The notes beneath the pieces were generated by a model. It did not search any database and was not told where the DNA came from. It saw only the letters and a program-made list of their open reading frames with translations. Of a stretch of 64,000 nucleotides of DNA, positions 1 through 8,841 are shown one piece after another. Origin of the DNA: Candidatus Palauibacter polyketidifaciens (GTDB taxonomy: Bacteria; Gemmatimonadota; Gemmatimonadetes; Palauibacterales; Palauibacteraceae). The stretch covers positions 51,250-115,249 of the forward strand of contig NZ_CANPVO010000023.1 of the NCBI RefSeq assembly GCF_947581785.1. Reading direction: 5' to 3'. Position 1 is the stretch's first letter. The number at the start of each line of letters is the position of its first letter. The translations under genes were made by a program, and so were the position numbers.

Positions 1-98
1 ACGCTGCCAGCGCCGCCAGCGCTCCGAGCGTCGCCGCCTGGAAGGCTTCGCCCGGGCAGGCGGCCCGCACCCTCCCACCTCGCCCTCGCGAGGCCTGC

Positions 99-905
99 CT
101 ACTCGTGGCGCCTCCGCCGGAACGGCATTGAGAGCATCCCGCGCAGCGTCCCCCATTCCGAGCGGTCCACGTTCTCGAGCCCGAGGCGGATCTCGCGCGG
201 CTCGCATCGGAGCCGGAAGCTCCCGAAGGCCCGGTCCCAGAACGAGAAGATGCTCGAGTAGTTCGAGTCGGTCTCGGGCTGGTAGTCGGAATGATGGACC
301 CAGTGAATCCACGGGGTGACAATGAGCCAGCGCAGGCATCGGTCCACCCGGTCGGGCAATCGCACGTTGCTGTGGTGGAAGAGGATGATCGGGAGGAGGA
401 TCGCCTCGTAGACCAGGAGTTCGGCCACCGTCACCCCGAGGAGGGGAAGTACGGCGAGCCGCGCGATCGAGGAGAGCACGATCTCCCCCGTGTGGAAGCG
501 GAGACCCGACGTGGCGTCCAGTTCCGCATCTGAGTGGTGGACCTGGTGGAAGCGCCACAGGAACCGGACCCGGTGGTTCAGCCGGTGCCACAGGTACTGC
601 CACGCATCGAAGATCACGACCGCGAGCCCGATCCTCGCCCACACCGGGAGTTCGAGCAGGTGAAGGAGGCCGAAATCGCGTTCCCTTGCCGCTTCGGTCA
701 CGAACAGCGTGGCCGCGGCGAAGATGACGGCCGCCACCGCCGCGTTCCCCACGCCGAGGGCGAGGTTCCGCGCTCCGTGCCCCGCCCTCGCGCTCCGACC
801 CTCGAACATTGGGAGGACGCCCTCGACCAGCCACAGGATGGCGAGCGCGATGGCGGCTCCCGTCGCTTTCAGAGTGGTGGGATCATCGAACACGGGAGCG
901 AACAT
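99..905 (-). CDS. Sterol desaturase / fatty acid hydroxylase family membrane protein
   Basis: A 268-residue polytopic membrane protein. It carries the histidine clusters that bind the diiron centre in this superfamily: HRLNH (about residues 107-111), HQVHH (120-124), a lone HH at 177-178, and HWVHH (201-205). The family inserts oxygen or double bonds into sterols, fatty acids or carotenoids at the membrane. The ligands look complete, so an active oxygenase is likely, but the substrate cannot be read from the sequence. It is the last gene of a minus-strand run, 39 nt after the DUF4249 gene stop, and may be cotranscribed with the upstream TonB receptor pair. Confidence 0.85.
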   Translation of the reverse strand: MFAPVFDDPTTLKATGAAIALAILWLVEGVLPMFEGRSARAGHGARNLALGVGNAAVAAVIFAAATLFVTEAARERDFGLLHLLELPVWARIGLAVVIFDAWQYLWHRLNHRVRFLWRFHQVHHSDAELDATSGLRFHTGEIVLSSIARLAVLPLLGVTVAELLVYEAILLPIILFHHSNVRLPDRVDRCLRWLIVTPWIHWVHHSDYQPETDSNYSSIFSFWDRAFGSFRLRCEPREIRLGLENVDRSEWGTLRGMLSMPFRRRRHE

Positions 906-944
906 AGCCCGGCGGGCCGGATTCCGGCACCGGCCGGCGACCCT

Positions 945-1832
945 CTATCGCGCCGGCGCGACCCCCTCCGCGACGCTCACCTCGGCCGCGCCGAAGAAGC
1001 CGAACGCGAACCGGGACGGGCGGTCCAGATTCGTGACGTTCCCGCGCACGTTCGCGGGCGGGATCGAGAAGGGGTTCGCCGACCCCAGCGCGTTCTGCTC
1101 GAAGAGCGCGTAGTAGTAGTCGTAGCCCAGCCTCGAGAGCGAGATCTGGCGGACCTCCGCGTGCTCGCCGGTCCCGATGGCGACCTCATCGTTCGGCTGA
1201 AAGCCGATGACGTCCTGCCCGTCGTACAGTTCGTCCCTGCTCACGAGGTTGATCGCGTTTCCGGGGTCCGGCGGGATCTCGTTCACGCCCTCCACGAGTT
1301 GTTCCCACAGGTAGTAGTTCGGGACTCCGGCCGGGTCCGCGAAGTCGATCGCCGCCCGATAGCCTTCATCGTCGATGAAGAGCGACTCCTCCTCGAACAC
1401 GAAGTACAGCGAGTCGATCGGGGCCACCTCGCGCAGCAGAGCCGACGCCTCGTACACATCTCCCGCGTACTCGAGGAAGAGCGTGTACGTCTCGCCGACG
1501 CGCGCGACGAGATGTTCCGTCCCGTACAGGCCCGGCTCGATCTCCGGGAACGGGTAGGCGCGGCCGGCCCCATCGACGACCGTGACGATGGCCCCCGTCG
1601 CGGGCGGGGTCGGCCGGCTGTCGAAGAAGCCCGCCGTCGTCGACAGCCGGATTCGCTGCCTCCCGGTCGGCGCCTCCTTGAGGCGCTCGATCCGTCCCTC
1701 CACGACGAGTCTCGGCACCGGGTCGGGAATGTCGACGTCCACGACCCGTTCGCAGCCCGCCGCCGCAACGCACCCCGCCAACGCGAGCAGGCGGCCCGCC
1801 GTCGTCACCCGATGCCCGCCGCCGCCGCGCAT
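945..1832 (-). CDS. DUF4249-family outer-membrane lipoprotein
   Basis: A 295-residue protein with a lipoprotein signal (LLALAGCVAAAGC; acylated Cys about residue 27) followed by the beta-rich DUF4249 region. Proteins of this family usually sit directly after a TonB-dependent receptor gene and are thought to be its surface or periplasmic partner. That is the case here: its ATG shares one base with the receptor stop codon (TGATG), so translation is probably coupled. A GTG eight codons downstream (at 1808) is an alternative start. The ligand is unknown. Confidence 0.8.
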   Translation of the reverse strand: MRGGGGHRVTTAGRLLALAGCVAAAGCERVVDVDIPDPVPRLVVEGRIERLKEAPTGRQRIRLSTTAGFFDSRPTPPATGAIVTVVDGAGRAYPFPEIEPGLYGTEHLVARVGETYTLFLEYAGDVYEASALLREVAPIDSLYFVFEEESLFIDDEGYRAAIDFADPAGVPNYYLWEQLVEGVNEIPPDPGNAINLVSRDELYDGQDVIGFQPNDEVAIGTGEHAEVRQISLSRLGYDYYYALFEQNALGSANPFSIPPANVRGNVTNLDRPSRFAFGFFGAAEVSVAEGVAPAR

Positions 1833-4180
1833 CAGAAGTTCCACCGGTAGCTGATGCTCGGCACCAAGCCGAACACGGCGGTCTCCACCGCCTCGGTGAC
1901 CGTGCGCGAATCCCGGTTCTGGCGGAAGGCGATGGCCTGCGCGTTGAAGCGGTTGTACACGTTGAAGAGCCCGAACTGGAGTTCTCCCCGCCCCCACCTC
2001 CTGGTGGCCGACACGTCCAGACGATGATAGTCCGGAAGGCGCCTGGCGTTCCGCGGCCCGTACTCTCCCAGGATCAGGCCCGCGAACTGATACCGCGCGA
2101 CGGGGTACGTCGTCGGCAGTCCCGTGGCGAAGACGAAGTTCGCTCCCAGACTCCAGTCCTCGCCGAATCTGTACAGTCCCGTGAGCGCAAAGTCGTGCGT
2201 TCGGTCGTAGGGGGATGGATACCAGTCTCCGCCGTTGACCCCGGGATCCGCCGCCGTGAGTCCGGGCGTCCGCTGATCCGAGCGGGCGAGGGTATAGCTC
2301 GCCCATCCGGTGAGGCGTCCGCGGGTCTTCCTCAGGAGAAATTCCGCCCCGTACCCGCGCCCCTCGCCCGGCAGGAGAAGCGTTTCGAGGCGCCGGCTGA
2401 AGTAGATGTCCGCGCCATCCACGTAGTCGATCAGATGGCGCGCCCGCTTGTAGTAAACCTCTCCCGAAAGCGCGTAGCGCCCCCCGGCGAGCGTGGTGAC
2501 GTAGCCGAGCGCAAACTGGTCGGCGACGTGCGGTTTCACGTACGGCCCCACGGGATCCCACAGATCGAGCGGAGTGGGAGAGTTCGTGTTCGTCACCAAC
2601 CGCAGGTACTGCCGCGTGCGGGAGTAGCTCGCCTTGAGCGACGAGGCGTCGCTGAGCCCGAAGCGCACTCCGAGCCGCGGTTCGATCCCCCCGTAGGAGA
2701 CGATCGTCTCGCCGTTTCCGTACCGCGTGCTGTCCACGATGGCGCCGGGCTCGTACCGGCCCAGTGCCGGGCGATAGACGACGGGCGCGTCGTTCTCGTA
2801 GTCGTAGATCGTCGCGCCACCGCGCCGGATGAACCCGCTCGCCCGCAGCCCGTAGCGGAGCCCCAGGCGTCCGATCTCCGTTTCGTGTTCGATGTACGCC
2901 TCGGGAGCGAGGCCCTTCCGGGACTCGAACTCGGTCGCGATGACCGCGGAGCCCTCGCCGGGAGCGATGTTCGCGGGCTGGATCTCGTAGCTGCGGAGCC
3001 CCAGTCCGAACTCCAGCCGGTCCGACGGGCTCAGGTCCCATGACTCGTCGACGGTCACGCTGAAGTTGCGGATCCCCGCGTCGAGCGAGGCGGATTTGGC
3101 GTTGAAGCTGTTCTGTATGTGATACTCGTAGTCGCTGTAGGTCACGGTCACGTGGGAGAAGACCGGGCCGAACACGTGGTTCCAGCGCACCGTGCCCGTC
3201 GCGTTCCCCCACGCGGCGGAGGCCTGGGCCCCGATCCGCAGCCGGTCGCGGCCGAAGTAGCCGGAGAGCATGACCTGGCCGGTGGCGCCGTAGCGGGCGT
3301 TCGCCTTCGCGTTGAGGTCGTAGAAGTAGGCGGTGCTCTCCTGGATCGAGGGGTCGCTCGACAGGCCCAGGAAGAGGTCCGCGTAGGTGCGGCGGCCCGC
3401 GACGAGCCAGGATCCCCGCCCGTCGAGGAGCGGCCCCTGGAGGCTCAGGCGGCTGGACAGGAGGCCGATCGTCGCCGCTCCCTCGAACTCGCGCGAGTTG
3501 CCCTCGCGCTGGTGAATCTCCAGCACGGAAGAGAGCCGGCCGCCGTAACGGGCCGGGATCCCGCCCTTGTAGAGCGTGACGTCCCCCACCGCGTCCGAGT
3601 TGAAGGTCGAGAAGAGGCCGATGGCGTGGGCCGGATTGAAGACCTCGGAATCGTCGAGGCGAATCTGGTTCTCGTCGCCCGCGCCCCCGCGCACGTTGAT
3701 CGCTGTCGTCGCGTCGTTCGCCGTGCTGACTCCGGGATAGAGGGTCAGCGTGCGGACCGGATCCGCCTCGCCAAGTACGAGCGGGAGTTCGGAAAGGGAG
3801 GGGATGTCGAGCCGGACGACGCTCATGTCCACGCTCGCCGGGTCGAGGTCCGGAGGTTCCCGGTCGGCCGTCACCCTGAGTTCCGACACGACGACGGGCC
3901 TGAGGGGGAGCGCGAAGTCCAGCGACGTCGTCTCGTTGAGATCCACGACCTCGCTCACGGTCTCGTAGCCGAGGCTGGAGACGCGGATCGAGTACCGCGC
4001 GGGGGGCAACTCGATCGAGTAGAAGCCGAACCGGTTGGTCCCGATGACGAGGTCACGCTCCACGATGTCGAGCCGGGCGGCCCGGATGACCTCGTCGTTC
4101 TCCGCGACCCGCACATAGCCCGAGAGGCGTACCGCTTCGGGTTCCTGTGCGTGCGTTCCGCCGGCGCCGACCGCCGCCAC
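1832..4180 (-). CDS. TonB-dependent receptor with carboxypeptidase-like regulatory domain
   Basis: About 782 residues. An N-terminal CarboxypepD-reg-like beta-sandwich (about 18-90: RLSGYVRVAEN..., LGYETVSEVVDL) is followed by a plug domain (about 110-230, with INVRGGAGDENQIRLDD) and a 22-strand-type barrel ending in YRWNF, the usual C-terminal aromatic. It imports an unidentified ligand across the outer membrane together with the DUF4249 protein encoded next. The GTG at 4180 lies inside an evident signal peptide: the same frame continues upstream as IRAALTILSLTGA and ends in THAQ, but no ATG, GTG or TTG exists between this GTG and the in-frame stop near 4285. The true start is therefore uncertain (about 4215-4230). 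Confidence 0.88.
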   Translation of the reverse strand: MAAVGAGGTHAQEPEAVRLSGYVRVAENDEVIRAARLDIVERDLVIGTNRFGFYSIELPPARYSIRVSSLGYETVSEVVDLNETTSLDFALPLRPVVVSELRVTADREPPDLDPASVDMSVVRLDIPSLSELPLVLGEADPVRTLTLYPGVSTANDATTAINVRGGAGDENQIRLDDSEVFNPAHAIGLFSTFNSDAVGDVTLYKGGIPARYGGRLSSVLEIHQREGNSREFEGAATIGLLSSRLSLQGPLLDGRGSWLVAGRRTYADLFLGLSSDPSIQESTAYFYDLNAKANARYGATGQVMLSGYFGRDRLRIGAQASAAWGNATGTVRWNHVFGPVFSHVTVTYSDYEYHIQNSFNAKSASLDAGIRNFSVTVDESWDLSPSDRLEFGLGLRSYEIQPANIAPGEGSAVIATEFESRKGLAPEAYIEHETEIGRLGLRYGLRASGFIRRGGATIYDYENDAPVVYRPALGRYEPGAIVDSTRYGNGETIVSYGGIEPRLGVRFGLSDASSLKASYSRTRQYLRLVTNTNSPTPLDLWDPVGPYVKPHVADQFALGYVTTLAGGRYALSGEVYYKRARHLIDYVDGADIYFSRRLETLLLPGEGRGYGAEFLLRKTRGRLTGWASYTLARSDQRTPGLTAADPGVNGGDWYPSPYDRTHDFALTGLYRFGEDWSLGANFVFATGLPTTYPVARYQFAGLILGEYGPRNARRLPDYHRLDVSATRRWGRGELQFGLFNVYNRFNAQAIAFRQNRDSRTVTEAVETAVFGLVPSISYRWNF

Positions 4181-4268
4181 GGCCCCCGTGAGGGACAGAA
4201 TCGTCAGCGCTGCTCTTATCTCGAAGCGGATGAGGTCCTCCGCCTGAAGCCGAGGTCCTCGGCGGGGT

Positions 4269-4997
4269 TCAGTCGGGAAGCGTCAGGACCTGGCCCGGAT
4301 AGATCCGGCTCCCGTTCAGGTTGTTCGCGGATCGGAGGCGCGTCACGGTCGTCTCGTGTCGACGGGCGATCTCCCAGAGCGAATCGCCCGCCCTCACCCG
4401 GTACCGCCCCCCGCCGGCGACGTATTGCTGCCCGCTGGCACGCGTGATTCGCTCGACGTAGGCAGCGTACTGCTGCGGGAAGAGCGCCACGTGGTAGTGG
4501 GGCGGGCGGCGCTCCAGGGAAACCTCGAGCACCCCCGAGCCCTCGAGCTGGAGCAGTACGCGCTCGAGCCACCCGCGGCACTTCGGGCCGGGGACGCGCA
4601 GGTCGAGCGCCATGCCGGTGGGGTGTACGGAGCGCGGGGAGGCGTTTAGCGGCTGCCGGTTCATCGGGCGCGTCAGGCTCGTGACCACGAGTCGCTCGCC
4701 GCACGCACGCCGGTACTGCGACGCAAGCCGGGATATGAACAGCCTCACTTCGGGCCGCGCGTAGGGAAACGAGATTTCGTGAAGCTCAAAGTCCGCCGTT
4801 GCGGTCACGGGGACGAGATAGCCGGCGTCGACGAAGCGCTGCACCTGTTCGGGCGTCGCGATGTAGGTGAAGTCGTGCTGACGGGCGACACGGTTCTGGC
4901 GATCCAGCGAACTCGTGGACCCGCGCAGACTCTGTCCCGAGATCTCGCCCGGCACGGCCACGGCCAGAAGAAACGGCAAGGTTGCCCAGGTTTTCAC
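4269..4997 (-). CDS. Secreted M15-like (DUF5715-type) peptidase with C-terminal LysM
   Basis: A 242-residue protein from a GTG start chosen because GGAGG lies 4 nt upstream. A Sec signal peptide (1-22) precedes a domain with the zinc-ligand pattern of LD/DD-carboxypeptidases of the M15 fold: SVHPTGMALDLR (H125, D132) and HYH (167-169), with R110 and N113 as in DUF5715. The last 45 residues are a clear LysM repeat (YRVRAGDSLWEIA...YPGQVLTLP), which binds peptidoglycan. It probably trims peptidoglycan stem peptides in the periplasm. Its stop is 89 nt before the annotated receptor start. The chemistry is inferred from the motifs. Confidence 0.8.
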   Translation of the reverse strand: MKTWATLPFLLAVAVPGEISGQSLRGSTSSLDRQNRVARQHDFTYIATPEQVQRFVDAGYLVPVTATADFELHEISFPYARPEVRLFISRLASQYRRACGERLVVTSLTRPMNRQPLNASPRSVHPTGMALDLRVPGPKCRGWLERVLLQLEGSGVLEVSLERRPPHYHVALFPQQYAAYVERITRASGQQYVAGGGRYRVRAGDSLWEIARRHETTVTRLRSANNLNGSRIYPGQVLTLPD

Positions 4998-5088
4998 GAT
5001 GCCTCCGCCCCGCTGATCCACCCCACCTGAACTGCACCCGAACCTGAAACATAAGCAAACGGGGCGTCGCCGTTCAACTTTTTTCCGA

Positions 5089-6024
5089 TCATGGAGCGTG
5101 GTGGATCCCGAAGAACCGTTCCCGCCGGGCGAGGGCGCGGCGGAGCGCATCGGTGTCGGCACGGGCGAAACGGATGGGCGTGCCCGGCCGCGCCTGCGCG
5201 AAGGCGTCGAGCGCGATCGGGTCCACCGAGCCGAGCTTCGCGTAGCCGCCGATCGTCGGGCGATCCCGCATGAAAACGAGCGGCAGACCGTCGCCCGTGA
5301 CCTGCACGGTCCCGTCCACGAGAGGCGTCGAGTCGAGGACGCGCGGGCCCGAACCCAGGGCGGGGCCGACCAGTCGGCCGGCGGTTCTGTCGCTCGCCGG
5401 ATCGACGGTCCATTCGGCGTCGAACACCCGCTCACGATCCGCGTTCGAGAACTCGGCCCACTCGTAGCCGATGATCAGCGGCAGCGTCAGCGAGGCCGTG
5501 TTGGGCGGAACGAGTTCGCGGGGCACCCGCCGCACCGGACACGCGCGTTGAGGTTCGGCCCACCGAAGGGGTTCGCCCGCGCGCAGGGGCCGGCCGAGCA
5601 GCCCCGGCCATCCGTCGCGCACGACGGCCGACGCGGAGCCGAACGCCGTGGGGACATCGAGTCCGCCGGGGAACGCGACGAAGGCGCGCATGCCGGTCGC
5701 GCTGTAGCCGAGCCGGAGCACCTGGCCCGGTCGCGCCCGGACGGTGCGCCAGGCGCCCGTTTCGACGCCATCGAGCGTGGCGGCGCAGTCCGCCCCCGTC
5801 AGCGCCACGGCCGTCTCGACGGCGAAGCGCAGGGCGAAGCCGCCCAGGGTGATCTCGAGCGCGGCGGCCGCCGGCTCGTTGCCGAGGAGCCGGTTGGCCC
5901 AGAGGTACGCGCGCTGGTCCATGGCGCCCCCGGGAGCGAGTCCGGCCCGGCGGCCGGTCCGGCGGCCCAGATCCTGGATCGTGCAGAACGGGCCGGGACG
6001 GTCCACGACGCCGTGCGGGCTCAT
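5089..6024 (-). CDS. pxpC: 5-oxoprolinase subunit PxpC (biotin-dependent carboxyltransferase family fold)
   Basis: A 311-residue protein of the allophanate-hydrolase-2/KipA family. Recognisable features are the opening GPFCTIQDLGRRTGRRAGLAPGGAMD and LLGNEPAAAALEITLGG, typical of PxpC. With PxpA and PxpB it forms the ATP-dependent enzyme that opens 5-oxoproline (pyroglutamate) to glutamate in the cytoplasm, repairing a spontaneous glutamine by-product. The start ATG overlaps the pxpB stop by 4 nt (ATGA), and pxpA lies directly upstream, so the three form one tight operon in the order A-B-C. Confidence 0.92.
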   Translation of the reverse strand: MSPHGVVDRPGPFCTIQDLGRRTGRRAGLAPGGAMDQRAYLWANRLLGNEPAAAALEITLGGFALRFAVETAVALTGADCAATLDGVETGAWRTVRARPGQVLRLGYSATGMRAFVAFPGGLDVPTAFGSASAVVRDGWPGLLGRPLRAGEPLRWAEPQRACPVRRVPRELVPPNTASLTLPLIIGYEWAEFSNADRERVFDAEWTVDPASDRTAGRLVGPALGSGPRVLDSTPLVDGTVQVTGDGLPLVFMRDRPTIGGYAKLGSVDPIALDAFAQARPGTPIRFARADTDALRRALARRERFFGIHHAP

Positions 6025-6692
6025 CCGCCCGCGGCCTCGTACTCGTCCCGGTCGATCGGGCGGAACTCGACCGAGCCTCCGGGTCGAAAGCGCGCGATCC
6101 GCTCGGCGGCATCCGCAAAGAACGCCTCGGGAACGCGGCCGATCAGACGCCAGCCCCCCGGCCCCGCCGCCGGATAGATGCCGGTGCGCCGGTCCGCGAT
6201 CCCGACGGATCCCGTTTCGACCCGCGGACGGGGCGTCGTGAGGCGCGGCATCGCGATCCGCGCGTCCACGTCACCCATGTATGCGAACCCCGGTGCGAAC
6301 CCGGTCGCGAGCACGGCGTACGTCGTGCCGCTGTGGAGCCGCGCCACCTCCGCTACGCCCACGCCCGCGTTCGCCGCCACGGCCTCGAGGTCGGGCGCGA
6401 GTTCCGGGTCATAGCACACAGGCAGCGACACGGGGTCGCCCGCGTCGATCCCGGGCGCCTCCGCGAGACATGCTTCAGCACCCGCGGCCAGCCTGGACTC
6501 GACATCCGTCGCGTTCCAGCTGTGGGGCGAGCCCTCGACGAGGAGCCGGTTGAAGGCCGGAATCGTCGTGCGAAGATCCGGCAGCGCCTCGCGCGCGAAG
6601 CGTTCGAGATCGAGGACCCGGGCGATCGCATCCCGGTCGGGCGCCACCGGAAGCGTGACCAGGGCGCTCACCGGCCCCGGGAAGGTGATCAC
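6021..6692 (-). CDS. pxpB: 5-oxoprolinase subunit PxpB (KipI family)
   Basis: A 223-residue protein from a GTG start 7 nt after the pxpA stop. It has the KipI/allophanate-hydrolase-1 signature: LPVCYDPELAPDLEAVA, LHSGTTYAVLATGFAPGFAYMG and PRVETGSVGIADRRTGIYP, and a C-terminal FRPGGSVEFRPI. It is the partner of PxpC in 5-oxoproline cleavage. The N-terminus is slightly short for the family, and no strong ribosome site is seen, which suggests reinitiation from pxpA. Reading further upstream in this frame would overlap pxpA and gives no family-like sequence. Confidence 0.9.
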   Translation of the reverse strand: MITFPGPVSALVTLPVAPDRDAIARVLDLERFAREALPDLRTTIPAFNRLLVEGSPHSWNATDVESRLAAGAEACLAEAPGIDAGDPVSLPVCYDPELAPDLEAVAANAGVGVAEVARLHSGTTYAVLATGFAPGFAYMGDVDARIAMPRLTTPRPRVETGSVGIADRRTGIYPAAGPGGWRLIGRVPEAFFADAAERIARFRPGGSVEFRPIDRDEYEAAGG

Positions 6693-6699
6693 CGGCGAT

Positions 6700-7431
6700 C
6701 TACTTCTTCCGCGGCACGAGTTCGCGGATGCGGCGGAGCACCGCCGTCGCGGAGGGGTTGTCGCCGTGAACGCAGAGCGTCTCCGCCTCGACTGGAAGAG
6801 GACCCTCGGGCGTCTCCACGAATCCGTCGAGGAGATTCGCCACGTGGCCGGCGACGGCATCCGCGTCGGAGAGGACGGCCCCGTCGATCCCGCGCGCCTG
6901 GAGACGCCCGTCCGGCGCGTAGGCCCGATCGGCGAAGGCCTCGAATGCCAGCCTCAGCTCCGTGTGCTCCAACATCGCCTGGTGCCGCCGGCGCTCCGGC
7001 GTCGCCTGCAGGACGAAAGCGAGCGACGGGTCCAGGGCGGCCACGCCTTCCGCCAGCCGCGTGAGAAGCCGGTCATCCTTCATCATGGCGAGGTACAGCG
7101 CTCCGTGGGGCTTCACGTGCCGAAGCCGGACGCCCATCGCCGACGCGACGCCCTGCAGCGCCCCGATCTGCGCCTGTATCTCAAGCACCATCGAGTCGAG
7201 CGGCCAGTCCAACCGCAGGCGCCCGAAGTTCCGTCGGTCGGGATAGCCCGGGTGCGCCCCCGCCTGCACGCCGTGCGCGGCCGCCAGCTCGAGCGTCCGA
7301 GCCATCGTATCGGGATCCCCGGCATGGCCGCCGCAGGCGATGTTGGCCTGGTCGATCAGCGGCATCACCGCTTCGTCGGCCCCCTTCTCCCAGGGCCCGT
7401 AGCTCTCTCCCATGTCGCAGTTGATCAGCAT
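6700..7431 (-). CDS. pxpA: 5-oxoprolinase subunit PxpA (LamB/YcsF family)
   Basis: A 243-residue protein with all hallmark motifs of the LamB/YcsF family: INCDMGESYG at the N-terminus, ANIACGGHAGD, GAHPGYPDR, RHVKPHGALY and LCVHGD. It forms the metal-binding hydrolase-like subunit of the PxpABC complex that converts 5-oxoproline to glutamate. It is the first gene of the pxp operon. Its start faces the M19 dipeptidase gene across a 181-nt divergent region that contains a tandem 17-bp repeat. An exported dipeptidase and a pyroglutamate opener would fit peptide scavenging, but this link is inferred. Confidence 0.93.
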   Translation of the reverse strand: MLINCDMGESYGPWEKGADEAVMPLIDQANIACGGHAGDPDTMARTLELAAAHGVQAGAHPGYPDRRNFGRLRLDWPLDSMVLEIQAQIGALQGVASAMGVRLRHVKPHGALYLAMMKDDRLLTRLAEGVAALDPSLAFVLQATPERRRHQAMLEHTELRLAFEAFADRAYAPDGRLQARGIDGAVLSDADAVAGHVANLLDGFVETPEGPLPVEAETLCVHGDNPSATAVLRRIRELVPRKK

Positions 7432-7553
7432 ACGGGAAGATACCCATGCCGGAAGGGCGCCCGCACCTGTCTCCCGCCACGACTCTCGCCACGGCCGCCC
7501 GGGACGCGGCACGGCTGGCGGCGCGCCGTCCGCCAAGCGAGAATCCATTGAGG

Positions 7554-7587
7554 GCCATATTGGCTACCGCGCCATATTGGCTACCGC
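7554..7587. repeat. Perfect tandem 17-bp direct repeat in divergent promoter region
   Basis: The unit GCCATATTGGCTACCGC occurs twice with no spacer (7554-7570 and 7571-7587), 26 nt before the ATG of the M19 dipeptidase gene and about 120 nt from the pxpA start. Each copy holds the AT-rich core CATATTGG in a very GC-rich setting. It could be a double regulator site, or a simple duplication. No factor is assigned. Confidence 0.6.
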
Positions 7588-7612
7588 GTTTGTCAACGGG
7601 AGCCCGTGCAAT

Positions 7613-8809
7613 ATGAAGCGACGACTCACCCGGACCATGGCGCTGGCGGTTCTGTCCGCGCTCGTTCTTGGACTCGCGGCCTCGGATGCGCGCGCGCAGG
7701 ACGAACATCTCGAGATCGCGAAACGCGTGCTGTCGAGCGTCCCGCTGTTCGACGGGCACAACGATCTCCCCTGGGCGATCCGGAACGCGGACGCGCCCCG
7801 CGATGTCCGCGCCTACGACATCTCGCGCCCCACGCCGGGGCACACCGATCTCGCCCGCCTTCGGGCCGGCGGCGTCGGGGCCCAGTTCTGGTCCGTCTAC
7901 GTCCCGGCCTCGGTCATGGGGGAGGGCGGCGGCGCGCGCATGCAGCTGGAGCAGATCGACATCGCGCTCCAGATCATCTCCGATCACCGCGAGGATCTGG
8001 GGCTCGCGTATACCGCCGCCGAGGTGATGGACCAGTTCCACCGCGGCAAGGTCGCCTCGATGCTCGGCATGGAGGGAGGCCACGCGATCGAGAACTCGCT
8101 CGGCGCCCTGCGTGCTTTCTATGCGCTCGGCGTCCGGTACATGACGCTCACGCACAGCGCCAACCTCCCGTGGGCCGACTCCTGCTGCGCGCTGCCCGAA
8201 CTCGGAGGGCTCTCGCCGTTCGGCCGGGAAGTCGTACGCGAGATGAACTGGCTGGGCATGCTGGTCGACATCTCCCACGTGTCGCCGGGGAGCATGCACG
8301 ATGCGCTCGACGTGGCCGAGGCGCCGGTCATCTTCTCGCATTCCTCCGCCAGGGCGGTGACGGACCACCCCCGCAACGTCCCGGACGATGTGTTGCGGCG
8401 GCTGCCGGAGAACGGCGGCGTGGTCATGGTCACGTTCGTCGAGTCCTTCGTGAACCAGGACGTCGCGACCTACGTCGGCCCATCGGAGGGACGCCCGCGC
8501 GCCACGATGGCCGACGTCGTGGCGCATATCGAGCACATCCGCGACGTGGCGGGGATCGACCACGTCGCGATCGGGGGCGACTACGACGGAATCGACCGGG
8601 GGCCGGTCGGACTGGAGGACGTGTCGACCTACCCCGCCCTGTTCGCCGAACTCTCCCGCCGCGGGTGGACCGAATCCGAACTTCGGGCCCTCGCGGCCGA
8701 CAACCTGCTTCGCGTCATGAGGGCCACCGAAGCGACCGCGCGCCGGCTCCAGGCCGAACGCGGTCCTTCCATGGCCACGATCGAGGAACTGGACGGGCTG
8801 GTGCCTTGA
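7613..8809 (+). CDS. Secreted membrane dipeptidase (renal dipeptidase, peptidase M19)
   Basis: A 398-residue protein with a Sec signal peptide (1-28, ending ASDARAQ). The M19 metal site is intact: DGHNDLPW (His and Asp), GMEGGHAIENS (bridging Glu), THSANLPWADS, VDISHVS, SHSSARAVTDHPRN and AIGGDYDG. It hydrolyses dipeptides, including those with D-residues or dehydro-residues, outside the cytoplasm. Two exported FAH-family genes follow after 32 nt and an APC permease after those. The start is the ATG at 7613; reading further upstream in this frame gives no signal peptide. Confidence 0.92.
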   Translation: MKRRLTRTMALAVLSALVLGLAASDARAQDEHLEIAKRVLSSVPLFDGHNDLPWAIRNADAPRDVRAYDISRPTPGHTDLARLRAGGVGAQFWSVYVPASVMGEGGGARMQLEQIDIALQIISDHREDLGLAYTAAEVMDQFHRGKVASMLGMEGGHAIENSLGALRAFYALGVRYMTLTHSANLPWADSCCALPELGGLSPFGREVVREMNWLGMLVDISHVSPGSMHDALDVAEAPVIFSHSSARAVTDHPRNVPDDVLRRLPENGGVVMVTFVESFVNQDVATYVGPSEGRPRATMADVVAHIEHIRDVAGIDHVAIGGDYDGIDRGPVGLEDVSTYPALFAELSRRGWTESELRALAADNLLRVMRATEATARRLQAERGPSMATIEELDGLVP

Positions 8810-8841
8810 GGCCGGCTGTCCCCAACCGAGAGGAAAGACCC

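Noticed and set aside
3119..4447. 442-residue plus-strand frame opposite the TonB receptor
   Set aside because: Antisense shadow: Arg/Val/Asp-rich with no domains, while the minus strand has a full receptor.
7181..8563. Long open frame on the minus strand opposite the M19 dipeptidase gene
   Set aside because: It is rich in His, Arg and Asp as expected from the antisense of a high-GC gene, has no family features, and the plus-strand gene has intact catalytic motifs.
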